This document shows positions 6,161 through 12,366 of a DNA stretch of 25,543 nt, piece by piece. The notes beneath the pieces are model-generated. The model did no database searches. It was not told where the DNA came from and saw nothing but the letters and a program-made list of their open reading frames with translations. Position numbers and translations under genes: made by a program. The DNA comes from a virus: IMG/VR virus record IMGVR_UViG_3300008267_006639, positions 1-25,543 of that record; one strand, 5' to 3'. Within the stretch, counting starts at the first letter, position 1, and each line of letters opens with the position of its first letter.

Positions 6161-6189
6161 TATATAAGTCAGTTAAGAGGAAATGTCAA
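6161..6189 (-). promoter_or_regulatory. Promoter of the CobS-like unit
   Basis: Minus-strand TTGACATTT -35, 17-bp spacer, TATATA -10, placed in the 66-nt gap between the CobT-like stop and the CobS-like start. It matches the other promoters in this window closely. Confidence 0.75.
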
Positions 6190-6193
6190 CCCC

Positions 6194-8335
6194 TTAACTC
6201 ACAATTTCTGCAAATTTTGCAGCGATCAGTCGACCCTGCTTGCGCTTGAAAGCCTTGTTAGTAAAGGCCGAAGCAATCTCGCGAGTGTCTTCGCTCAGAT
6301 CATCTTCACTGTCTTCATCCTTTGAGAGAGAAGTGCCACCAAGAACAGTGAAGATCTGACGGTCGTAACCGTTGCTACGATCAAGAACTAGACATCCATC
6401 TTTGTTGACTTGAGCAAGAGCGTCAGCCAATTTTTGAGGATCACGCGCACCAAGCTGATATTTGATATCACTAGTGGAAACCAAATGGTAGTTCATAGTG
6501 CGCACACCCATGTTACGAAGACCATTCAGAATACTAGGAGTAGCAGCGCCATAGCCATAGTCGACGGTGATCTTCTGACCCATGATATCGATCACTCTAT
6601 TCTTGAACCCGCTACGAGTGTTCTTGCTGCCAAGGTCGATACCATTCTCGATGCCGATACCATCACCTTGGCCATCCGTCAGCGTGATGAAGTTCATCTT
6701 TTGGACATTGTGCTTGACCCTGAAGTCAGCAATGTGGTGATACATAGCAAGGATGGCAGTGTCGAGGGGAGTGCCACCCATTGTTTCAAGAGCGCCCATC
6801 CATTGACGACGGTTTGAGCAGGTCTGAGCAAAGAGAGACTTGAAAGCTTCTTCGTAAACTTTCTTTGCCATCGACGAGTCGATAAGCTTGAACACATGTG
6901 TGTTGCTCATGCTAACTGCAGTCAAGTCGGCTTTAGCTGCAAGAACTCTACGCTGATAGTCAGATCCTACGCCGTAGGGGTTCGTGAAGCCATAGACTTC
7001 GAAGGGGATATTAACCCGCTTGCAGAAGGCAGAAAGAATGAGAACTTGTTTGATCACCTTTGGCAGGATAGACGACATCGAACCAGAATAGTCAATCAAC
7101 ATCACCATGCCATGCGACTGGTCGTCGTCAAGGTGAGTCACCTGCTTGAAGAGGTTGTCCTCGTACTTGTACTTGTGAAGAACGTTGACGTCAAGCGAAC
7201 CTTTCGTCGAGGTCCGAGCCCGAGCGAAGCGACGAGCAGTCTTGCGCATCTCGAACTCTTTCACCATCACAGCGACAGAGTCTTTGATGTCAGAAATAAA
7301 GCGAATGTACTGCTTGGTAGGAAAGTCAACCGAGTCGACTTTCTTATAGCGGCCCTTCTTCACAGCTTCGTACTGAGAAGTGATCGCATTGGCCAAAGCT
7401 TTGCTCGGGCCTTTGGCGTAGAGAGTCGATCCTCCAGCATTGAGTGAGTCGACTAGCGAGCGAGCGATAGCGGAACGGAAGAGGGCGTCAGTTTCAACAC
7501 CTTCGATATTGTCTTCGGCATCAACGGTGACGGGAATATCAATGTCTTCTTCATTCTTTTCTTCTTGTTCTTCTTTGAAGCTTTCGGTGTCAACTTCGAT
7601 CTCAACATCGCCGTTAAGGATAGCTTCCTTCAGCTCTTCCGACATTGGCTCAGACTTTTCGCCAGAATTTCCATTACCTCTGCTAACGATGATCTTCGAA
7701 GGAATACCCATGGGAGGCTTAATACCAGCCTTCTTCATAGCTTCTTCCAGCTCTTGTTGAGCTTTGATAGCAGCGTCGAGTTCATCTTTCATGAAAGCAT
7801 AGAGTTCACGGCAAGAAGCAATAACATCATCCCAAGTCTCAACGGCCATAGCGCGATCAACGTATGGTTGTTCTTTCTTGGAGAACTTGACTTTCACCAA
7901 CCCACGGCTTTTCGAGAAGATGTTGAGCCGGTTCATAAACGAGAGTTTGTTAACGTTTTCGTTTTTGATGCCAAAGAAGTCACGATCAAGAAGATCTTGG
8001 TAACCGCGCATGAAGGACCCATAAAGACCAGGGAACTCACGAAGCACTAGCTTTTCGATGCGGATATCTTCGACGATGTTAATATACGAGCGAGGGCATC
8101 CAGGAATTTCGCTAGTCGACTCGTGCCAACCAGCGGCAGGAGTATGCAGAGCGTGACCAATCTCGTGACCAACGAGCAAATCGTAGAGGTCGTTCCCAAC
8201 GTCCTTCCAATAAGGAAGACCAAGGATACGACGCTCTACGTCAAAGAATGCGGTGTGATGGTTAGTCTGTTCGACCGTGATATTTTCACGTGCAAGAAGA
8301 CGAGCGAGGATAGACTTTTTGGCAATGTTTGTCAT
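6194..8335 (-). CDS. cobT-like: CobT-like protein: zinc-metallopeptidase-type motif plus VWA domain
   Basis: 713 aa. Residues 45-95 carry LLVGHEIGHALHTP (HEIGH, 57-61) and INIVEDIRIEKL (E90/D91), the usual pattern of gluzincin-like HExxH proteins with a downstream Glu. The middle is highly acidic (about 245-285) as in CobT. The C-terminal VWA domain has a MIDAS at LIDYSGSMSS (D415/S417/S419), then GGTPLDTA and LTDGQG. VWA proteins of this kind pair with CobS/MoxR ATPases, encoded next door. T4-like marine phages carry such pairs, with unknown role; remodelling or cleaving a host or virion protein is one idea. AAAGGA lies 7 nt before the ATG. It has its own promoter and ends TAA just before the CobS promoter. 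Confidence 0.88.
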   Translation of the reverse strand: MTNIAKKSILARLLARENITVEQTNHHTAFFDVERRILGLPYWKDVGNDLYDLLVGHEIGHALHTPAAGWHESTSEIPGCPRSYINIVEDIRIEKLVLREFPGLYGSFMRGYQDLLDRDFFGIKNENVNKLSFMNRLNIFSKSRGLVKVKFSKKEQPYVDRAMAVETWDDVIASCRELYAFMKDELDAAIKAQQELEEAMKKAGIKPPMGIPSKIIVSRGNGNSGEKSEPMSEELKEAILNGDVEIEVDTESFKEEQEEKNEEDIDIPVTVDAEDNIEGVETDALFRSAIARSLVDSLNAGGSTLYAKGPSKALANAITSQYEAVKKGRYKKVDSVDFPTKQYIRFISDIKDSVAVMVKEFEMRKTARRFARARTSTKGSLDVNVLHKYKYEDNLFKQVTHLDDDQSHGMVMLIDYSGSMSSILPKVIKQVLILSAFCKRVNIPFEVYGFTNPYGVGSDYQRRVLAAKADLTAVSMSNTHVFKLIDSSMAKKVYEEAFKSLFAQTCSNRRQWMGALETMGGTPLDTAILAMYHHIADFRVKHNVQKMNFITLTDGQGDGIGIENGIDLGSKNTRSGFKNRVIDIMGQKITVDYGYGAATPSILNGLRNMGVRTMNYHLVSTSDIKYQLGARDPQKLADALAQVNKDGCLVLDRSNGYDRQIFTVLGGTSLSKDEDSEDDLSEDTREIASAFTNKAFKRKQGRLIAAKFAEIVS

Positions 8336-8356
8336 GTCAGGTTCCTTTCTGAAACC

Positions 8357-8385
8357 AGTCTATACTGTTTATCCAGAGATGTCAA
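8357..8385 (-). promoter_or_regulatory. Promoter of the CobT-like gene
   Basis: Perfect TTGACA, 17 bp, TAGACT (alternative TATAGA at 15 bp). The -35 begins two bases after the T-run of the upstream terminator, so terminator and promoter are fused back to back. Confidence 0.7.
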
Positions 8386-8386
8386 C

Positions 8387-8414
8387 AAAAAAGTGCAGGT
8401 TATTTCACCTGCAC
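8387..8414 (-). terminator. Rho-independent terminator overlapping the LPD29-like stop codon
   Basis: Minus-strand stem GTGCAGG/CCTGCAC (7 bp, 8-nt loop) followed by TTTTTT. The 5' arm is inside the last codons of the 116-aa gene, and its TAA lies in the loop. Confidence 0.88.
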
Positions 8415-8750
8415 GTAAGCTTTGTTCCAGTCACCAACCGACAGCGAGAAGTAGTAGGCGGTATGAAAGTAGTCGACCATCGAGTCTGAGTGATCGAACC
8501 AATCTTGACTCTTGATGATGTCGAACATCTTCGAGAACATCGACTCAAATTTGCCAGACAAGTAGAGGTGATAGTGGTTCACCTGAAAGTGGCCGTTAGT
8601 CGTGATCTCAGAAAAGTCGATCGGACCTTTCAGAATGTTGACGTCAACACTCGTGTGATGGCTTTTACGAACAGAGAACTTGAAACCTGGAAACTCAGCT
8701 TTGAGACGATCGCGAATGTTCTTCACTTCTTCAGTCGAGATGTAGGCCAT
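8400..8750 (-). CDS. LPD29-like domain protein (116 aa)
   Basis: Opens MAYISTEEVKNIRDRLKAEF, then GFKFSVRKSHHTSVDVNIL, a PIDF motif, GHFQVNHYHL, and a C-terminal helix with MFDIIKSQDWFDHSD. This is the pattern of the LPD29 domain, a small alpha/beta unit first described in large polyvalent proteins of mobile elements and often free-standing in phages; biochemical role unknown. It has its own promoter at 8780-8808, a GAAAGG-type site before the ATG, and a terminator overlapping its stop, so it is a single-gene unit. Confidence 0.8.
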   Translation of the reverse strand: MAYISTEEVKNIRDRLKAEFPGFKFSVRKSHHTSVDVNILKGPIDFSEITTNGHFQVNHYHLYLSGKFESMFSKMFDIIKSQDWFDHSDSMVDYFHTAYYFSLSVGDWNKAYVQVK

Positions 8751-8779
8751 GATGGCACCTTTCTGTTGCTTACTATATA

Positions 8780-8808
8780 GATATAAGCACTCACTCGCTA
8801 AATGTCAA
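8780..8808 (-). promoter_or_regulatory. Promoter of the LPD29-like gene
   Basis: TTGACATTT -35, 17-bp spacer, TATATC -10. Bases 8766-8788 are identical to those at 9386-9408 and include a GCTTA...TAAGC inverted repeat around the -10 and start region. The -35 lies 9 nt after the preceding gene's stop. Confidence 0.82.
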
Positions 8809-8814
8809 TAGGCT

Positions 8815-9030
8815 TTAGCCGTTATTTTCTTCTTTCGGCAAACAAACTGCGTAGACTCGAGCGTATCCTCTGTTGGCAATAGTGTAGTCGATCGAGTAAA
8901 GATTTTCGAGTTCTTTCGCAGCGTACTTACACATCGTATGAGTCTCGAACTCTTGAGTGGTCATCTCTACTTGTGCGGCTCCACTGAAGATAGTGAGAAA
9001 GAGTACAAATACTCCTGCAGAGTCCATCAT
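8815..9030 (-). CDS. Small secreted/periplasmic protein (71 aa)
   Basis: The first about 20 residues (MMDSAGVFVLFLTIFSGAAQ) are hydrophobic and resemble a signal peptide. The mature part has two Cys (C34 in HTMCKYAAKEL and C63 in YAVCLPKEEN) that could form a disulfide in the periplasm. No recognised family. The ATG overlaps the previous stop (TAATG), so it is coupled to the 114-aa gene. Confidence 0.65.
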   Translation of the reverse strand: MMDSAGVFVLFLTIFSGAAQVEMTTQEFETHTMCKYAAKELENLYSIDYTIANRGYARVYAVCLPKEENNG

Positions 9031-9374
9031 TAGTTCAGCCCTTCGTATTTACCCATAGCGACCCAACCAAAGTTGTCGCAGAAGTAGCAGACGCCATCCT
9101 TCACTGCGATATCACCAACAGAAGTACTCGAGCCACGGCGAACGCGAGTCACGAGATTATCATTCCAGAGGTTAGTCGACTCGAAGGCTTGTTCAAGATC
9201 GTCAGTGTCGACTTCGTACGCCTTCGTAAAAAGTTTAGCGTATTCAGCTTTCCACTTTTTAAACCCAAGCATGAGCGAGGTCTTTGCGAAGACGTTGGGA
9301 ACGGCGTCAAAGCCACGGGCATTTGCACTGATGACGTCGTTGTCAGAGAGGGCAATCTGGTAGATAGCGATCAT
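9030..9374 (-). CDS. Conserved phage protein of unknown function (114 aa)
   Basis: Starts MIAIYQIALSDNDVISANAR and contains DTDDLEQAFESTNLWND, then RRGSSTSVGDIAV and a C-terminal CYFCDNFGW. The DTDDLE.AFELTNLWN...SSSVGD pattern recurs in many phage proteins that I recognise without a known function. AAGGAG lies 7 nt before the ATG. First gene after the promoter at 9400-9428. Confidence 0.75.
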   Translation of the reverse strand: MIAIYQIALSDNDVISANARGFDAVPNVFAKTSLMLGFKKWKAEYAKLFTKAYEVDTDDLEQAFESTNLWNDNLVTRVRRGSSTSVGDIAVKDGVCYFCDNFGWVAMGKYEGLN

Positions 9375-9399
9375 GAGAAGCTCCTTTGCTTACTATATA

Positions 9400-9428
9400 G
9401 ATATAAGCATTCATCCTGCAAATGTCAA
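9400..9428 (-). promoter_or_regulatory. Promoter of the 114-aa/71-aa gene pair
   Basis: TTGACATTT -35, 17-bp spacer, TATATC -10, followed by TATATAGTAAGCAA as at 8766. The TGA stop of the 70-aa gene lies inside the TTGACA box. Confidence 0.82.
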
Positions 9429-9637
9429 TACCTTTCGATCAAAATACGCACAATTTTTTGAATATCTTCAAGAGTGCCAGACTCGATGAGCGTTACCATT
9501 TCAGCCTTTTTCTTATCGTGGTAGATGTTCATGAAGTGCTTCTTCGCTTCCATCATGCTACACCCAGTTTCATCTCGATAACGAAACACATCGGCAGCAC
9601 TAAATCCCCATTCGTTCTTCTCAGCGCTGTAGTTCAT
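9425..9637 (-). CDS. Small phage protein (70 aa)
   Basis: Sequence MNYSAEKNEWGFSAADVFRY then RDETGCSMMEAKKHFMNIY and a C-terminal helix ending IVRILIERY. The V..YRDETGCSMMEAKKHF helix-turn-helix-like stretch loosely resembles the TG...EAK segment of L7/L12 C-terminal and EF-Ts N-terminal folds, a resemblance also seen in other phage small proteins. That is a hint, not an assignment. Start overlaps the upstream stop (ATGA). Its TGA stop is embedded in the -35 of the next promoter. Confidence 0.7.
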   Translation of the reverse strand: MNYSAEKNEWGFSAADVFRYRDETGCSMMEAKKHFMNIYHDKKKAEMVTLIESGTLEDIQKIVRILIERY

Positions 9638-10191
9638 GCTGCCACCTTAAACCATTCTGGAATTGAGCGCTTTGACCAAGCCATCTTGAATCGAGCCTGT
9701 TTGGTCTGGTAGAACTCACGATACGAACGAACAGGATCATTCTGGTGCATACACTCGGGATTCGCTTTCATCGCCAAGGGCTGCTGAGTGAGATACCCAA
9801 CTGGAATATTACGAGGAAGCTGTTTTAGCTTCTCACGAAGAAGAGTATCGGTAGCATGAACTTTGCCATAGCGATAAGTGTACTCGTCGCAGAGAGCAGC
9901 AAAGTGAACCCAGTGCCATGTGTAGTTGTTGTTTGACACCATCGTCCAGACGGTACACGGATGGCCGACATGTACCGCTTTGTACAGCACATCTTCGCGA
10001 TCATCTGGAAGTGTCCAGTGCTTCGACATAGTCTTACCGGACTTTGAAGGAGCACGCTTAAGAACACCGTCGAGCATACGATGAGCAGTTGAGAGCATTT
10101 GAGCAGACTCGACAATCATCTTAACGACGTGCTTGTCGCATTGAAGTTGTGCTGCAAGAACTGGATCTTTATCCAGGATGAAGAGATTCAT
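9634..10191 (-). CDS. Conserved virus/phage protein with CDKHVVKM motif (185 aa)
   Basis: Starts MNLFILDKDPVLAAQLQCDK, then HVVKMIVESAQMLSTAHRML, HPCTVWTMVSNNNYTW, a CDEYTYRYGKVH segment, PECMHQNDPVRSYREFYQ, and a KRSIPEWF end. I recognise this arrangement from many phages and some giant viruses. No biochemical role is established that I know of; a resemblance to pyrimidine-dimer glycosylase-like small folds has crossed my mind but I cannot support it. Start overlaps the SWIM gene stop (ATGA), and its own stop overlaps the next start, so it sits mid-operon under the promoter at 10874. Confidence 0.82.
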   Translation of the reverse strand: MNLFILDKDPVLAAQLQCDKHVVKMIVESAQMLSTAHRMLDGVLKRAPSKSGKTMSKHWTLPDDREDVLYKAVHVGHPCTVWTMVSNNNYTWHWVHFAALCDEYTYRYGKVHATDTLLREKLKQLPRNIPVGYLTQQPLAMKANPECMHQNDPVRSYREFYQTKQARFKMAWSKRSIPEWFKVAA

Positions 10192-10388
10192 TTGTGGTAT
10201 ACCTGATTTACGCCGAGAAGGCCTAGCTGTACAGATTTAATATGATAACAGACACATGTCAACCGCTTTTTGCAGTTACAGACAAAGCCATCATCGTGCA
10301 TAACAACTTCGCAACCACGAAATGGCCAAGCAGTGCCGACAAGATAAGAGCCTCGAGTCGTGATCTTACTATGTTGAAAGTATGTCAT
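10188..10388 (-). CDS. Small SWIM-type zinc-finger protein (66 aa)
   Basis: The stretch FVCNCKKRLTCVCYHIKSV fits the SWIM pattern CxC-x(n)-CxH with C37, C39, C47 and H49. A short beta hairpin region (SYLVGTAWPFRGCEVVMHDD) precedes it, as usual for SWIM domains. SWIM fingers bind nucleic acid or proteins. No Shine-Dalgarno is evident, but the ATG overlaps the stop of the 38-aa membrane gene (ATGA) and its stop overlaps the next start, so translation is probably coupled. It is shorter than most SWIM proteins. Confidence 0.72.
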   Translation of the reverse strand: MTYFQHSKITTRGSYLVGTAWPFRGCEVVMHDDGFVCNCKKRLTCVCYHIKSVQLGLLGVNQVYHK

Positions 10389-10501
10389 GATAAAGTATAG
10401 ACCATGATAAAGACTAGCACACCTAAACCAGCGCCTAAAAAGATGCTGGCGATAAGTCCCCAGATAATTGCGTTGAGCAGGTCATCATCACTTAGTCGCA
10501 T
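10385..10501 (-). CDS. Single-pass membrane microprotein (38 aa)
   Basis: Translation starts MRLSDDDLLNAIIWGLIASI and continues FLGAGLGVLVFIMVYTLS. A short acidic N-terminus is followed by about 28 uninterrupted hydrophobic residues with small-residue GxGLG packing motifs, i.e. one membrane helix. The start overlaps the end of the 64-aa gene and the TGA overlaps the ATG of the SWIM gene (ATGA), so it fits the operon exactly. No clear ribosome site of its own. Function unknown; small phage membrane proteins can act on lysis timing or superinfection, but nothing here shows that. Confidence 0.65.
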   Translation of the reverse strand: MRLSDDDLLNAIIWGLIASIFLGAGLGVLVFIMVYTLS

Positions 10502-10682
10502 GGTAGTACGCGATCAGTTGTTTGTCTGCTGCCGTCAATTTCGAAAGCTCGCTTTTGTCTTTCAAGCGAGTCAGACGATCCGACAACGAAGCAAGAGCGT
10601 TGCTGATCGTGTCGTTCTTGTGAGTAGCGGCCATTGCCGACATACCGTGCGAAAGTTCGAAAAGAGTACGTTCGAAATTCAT
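10488..10682 (-). CDS. Small helical phage protein (64 aa)
   Basis: Starts MNFERTLFELSHGMSAMAAT, followed by a helical SNALASLSDRLTRLKDKSEL segment and an ADKQLIAYYHATK end. No recognised family; size and amphipathic helices fit an early regulatory or inhibitor protein, but this is a guess. AAGGAG lies 6 nt before the ATG and itself overlaps the stop of the 51-aa gene. Second gene of the unit from the promoter at 10874. Confidence 0.72.
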   Translation of the reverse strand: MNFERTLFELSHGMSAMAATHKNDTISNALASLSDRLTRLKDKSELSKLTAADKQLIAYYHATK

Positions 10683-10692
10683 GCTATTCTCC

Positions 10693-10848
10693 TTAAAGGT
10701 CAGCCATGGTCATGAGACGGTCGAGGCGAAGTTCGAGGTTCTTCATCTTCATAGTTGCAACATCTTTCTCGACGATAGTCGAGGCTTTCATCAGGTCTTC
10801 TTTGGCTTTGATGAGAAGGTCGGTGAGGATCGTGACGATGTCAGACAT
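10693..10848 (-). CDS. Small coiled-coil-like protein (51 aa)
   Basis: Starts MSDIVTILTDLLIKAKEDLM and ends LELRLDRLMTMADL. Leu/Ile/Met recur at heptad-like spacing throughout, suggesting a single long helix or coiled coil. CGGAG lies 6 nt before the ATG, directly after the promoter. The TAA stop is part of the next gene's AAGGAG. First gene of a six-gene early-type operon (51, 64, 38, 66, 185, 70 aa). No family recognised. Confidence 0.72.
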   Translation of the reverse strand: MSDIVTILTDLLIKAKEDLMKASTIVEKDVATMKMKNLELRLDRLMTMADL

Positions 10849-10873
10849 GTTCTACTCCGTTGCTTACTAGTTA

Positions 10874-10902
10874 GATATAGTACTTAGCGACGGAAATGTC
10901 AA
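10874..10902 (-). promoter_or_regulatory. Promoter of the six-gene small-protein operon
   Basis: TTGACATTT -35, 17-bp spacer, TATATC -10, followed by TAACTAGTAAGCAA, a variant of the block at 8766 and 9386. It lies 26 nt before the first ATG. Confidence 0.82.
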
Positions 10903-10937
10903 CCAGTAAAATGCATTTTTTGCAAATTATTTTCTTG

Positions 10938-10965
10938 TTGACAACTTTGGCAGGTTGTGTATAAT
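10938..10965 (+). promoter_or_regulatory. Consensus plus-strand promoter (antisense to the exonuclease gene)
   Basis: TTGACA, 16 bp, TATAAT: a perfect sigma70 match, and the only strong promoter on the plus strand that I found. No plausible plus-strand gene follows. The predicted start is near 10972. A 6-bp hairpin AGATAC/GTATCT at 10997-11011 is followed by CTTTGTATTT, which may end a roughly 50-nt RNA that overlaps the 3' end of the exonuclease gene. Confidence 0.7.
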
Positions 10966-10994
10966 ACCTATAAGGTCTTCAGAATACTCTGATA

Positions 10995-11663
10995 TTAGAT
11001 ACTGTGTATCTCTTTGTATTTGGCTCTTAGCTGTAGGAAGCCTGGTAGCCAGTTCAGTGGCTGTTCCACAAAGATCTGTGGTTGTTCATCGTCAACCATG
11101 ACGAGAGTAACAATCTGTTTGATGGGTATACCAGTCAACTCATAGAAGGCTGCAGCATAGAATGCTTCTTGCATAAAGTATCCATGGATCCATTCCGCCT
11201 TCTTCGGCTTTCGAGAAGTCTTGAAGTCAATAATGGATAGTTGACCATCAAACTCTGCAATCAAGTCGACTCGACCAGCAGTCTTAATCTTTCTTGAGTA
11301 CAAAGGTGCTTCTTGAAAGTAGATATTGTCGACTCGAGCATCGAGCACTGGCTTCAGAGTGTTGAATGTCATGATATTAATCGGCATACGTCCTTTGCCA
11401 TAGTCGACTTCGTTGTTGAGATAGTTCTCAGCGATAAGGTGTACATCAGATCCACGATTCGCTGCTTGTGTACTGATGCGCTTCGCTTCTTCTTCACCCA
11501 CTCGTGCCTTCCATGCTTCGAGGCCGGATTTATCTTGGACTCCTAGCACTGTTGTGACTGAGGGAAACTTCTCACCCGTAGGTGGAAAGTAGAAACGCCC
11601 AGTTGGAGTAGTATCACAACCGAGCTGATCGAGTACGATTCCATGGTTTACATGGTTAAACAT
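10995..11663 (-). CDS. PD-(D/E)XK exonuclease (RecB/Cas4-like)
   Basis: 222 aa. FPSVTTVLG near the N-terminus, ANRGSDVHLIAE (H75), then the nuclease core: AGRVDLIAEFDG (D133), IIDFKTSRK (D146, K148), and the QEAFYAAAFYE motif (Q165). This is the catalytic pattern of RecB-family nucleases with metal-dependent exonuclease action on DNA. It is of the size and type carried by many T4-like marine phages. I place the start at 11663 (MFNHVNHG), overlapping the end of the beta-helix gene by 8 nt; an ATG at 11747 would overlap that gene by about 90 nt. The likely role is in phage recombination or host DNA degradation. Its 3' end faces the antisense promoter at 10938. Confidence 0.87.
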   Translation of the reverse strand: MFNHVNHGIVLDQLGCDTTPTGRFYFPPTGEKFPSVTTVLGVQDKSGLEAWKARVGEEEAKRISTQAANRGSDVHLIAENYLNNEVDYGKGRMPINIMTFNTLKPVLDARVDNIYFQEAPLYSRKIKTAGRVDLIAEFDGQLSIIDFKTSRKPKKAEWIHGYFMQEAFYAAAFYELTGIPIKQIVTLVMVDDEQPQIFVEQPLNWLPGFLQLRAKYKEIHSI

Positions 11664-12366
11664 TAGATTGGTTCTTTCGATATTTGGAAACAAGGAACTC
11701 AAGCGTATCTGGAATATGCTTGAAGAATCGAAGTCCTTCTTTACCATTCATTGCAAATGCTTCTTCACGAGTGACATGCCGCCACTCATCAAACGTCTTG
11801 GTCTGACAATCAATACTTATATGTTCGTCCATGATGGTTACATCATACGTAAAGCCAGTGAGCACGATGGGCTTCTGTGTAGTCTTACGAGTGATGTTGG
11901 CATATCCATCAATTACAAAATCACCATACACCCAGGCGTCATCATGCACCTTTGAGTGTCCTAAGATTTCAATTTTACCGAACACCTGAGCATTGCCATA
12001 CACTGCTGTAATCCCATCGACGATGGCTTCATCATATACCATGGCATTTTGAAAGACACTTGATTGGCCTGTGACGAGCGCATCATCTGATATCTTTGCG
12101 CTGTCGTATACGTTCGCTTGATCTTTTACTCTTGCGTTTCGGTCGACTCGTGCTTTATCGTATACAAGTGCGCTATCATATATCCAGCAATCACCTTCGT
12201 GCGAAAGGTTGGCTTCACTTTCAACGAAGCCGCCAATATCACCATCACTTACATCTGCAAAGTCTCGAAGTGCTTGAACTGCGTATAGTTTCTTTTGGCC
12301 AACTCGAATGTCGATATCACGATTGAGTTTGTACTTAGGTTGATGCATCATCCACTTTAATTTCAT
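11656..12366 (-). CDS. Hexapeptide left-handed beta-helix (YdcK/polymer-forming-like) protein
   Basis: About 236 aa. Residues 50-160 consist of six-residue repeats such as CWIYDSALVYDKARVDRNAR and AQVFGKIEILGHSKV, with hydrophobic residues every sixth position, which forms a left-handed beta-helix. No acyltransferase catalytic His pattern is clear. The C-terminal region (ITRKTTQKPIVL...WRHVTREEAF) is globular. Such proteins occur in phages, often near tail fibre genes, and may be structural or act as scaffolds. The start is uncertain: ATG at 12366, or ATGs at 12351 and 12348, all inside the end of the Acb1-like gene. It overlaps the exonuclease start by 8 nt. Confidence 0.78.
   Translation of the reverse strand: MKLKWMMHQPKYKLNRDIDIRVGQKKLYAVQALRDFADVSDGDIGGFVESEANLSHEGDCWIYDSALVYDKARVDRNARVKDQANVYDSAKISDDALVTGQSSVFQNAMVYDEAIVDGITAVYGNAQVFGKIEILGHSKVHDDAWVYGDFVIDGYANITRKTTQKPIVLTGFTYDVTIMDEHISIDCQTKTFDEWRHVTREEAFAMNGKEGLRFFKHIPDTLEFLVSKYRKNQSNV

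Noticed and set aside
5048-6325. Long plus-strand open frame opposite the CobS-like gene
   Set aside because: It is the reverse complement of a clear AAA ATPase gene plus the end of the CobT-like gene, has no ribosome site and low-complexity Arg/Ser-rich translation.
5000-8335. Cobalamin biosynthesis role for the CobS/CobT-like pair
   Set aside because: No CobN or other cobalamin gene is visible, and MoxR/VWA pairs have many roles, so I describe them only as CobS/CobT-like.
10240-10262. TTGACA box on the minus strand at 10257-10262
   Set aside because: It lies within the SWIM-finger coding sequence (Leu-Thr-Cys), has no acceptable -10 at 15-18 bp, and the genes after it are coupled to the operon from 10874.
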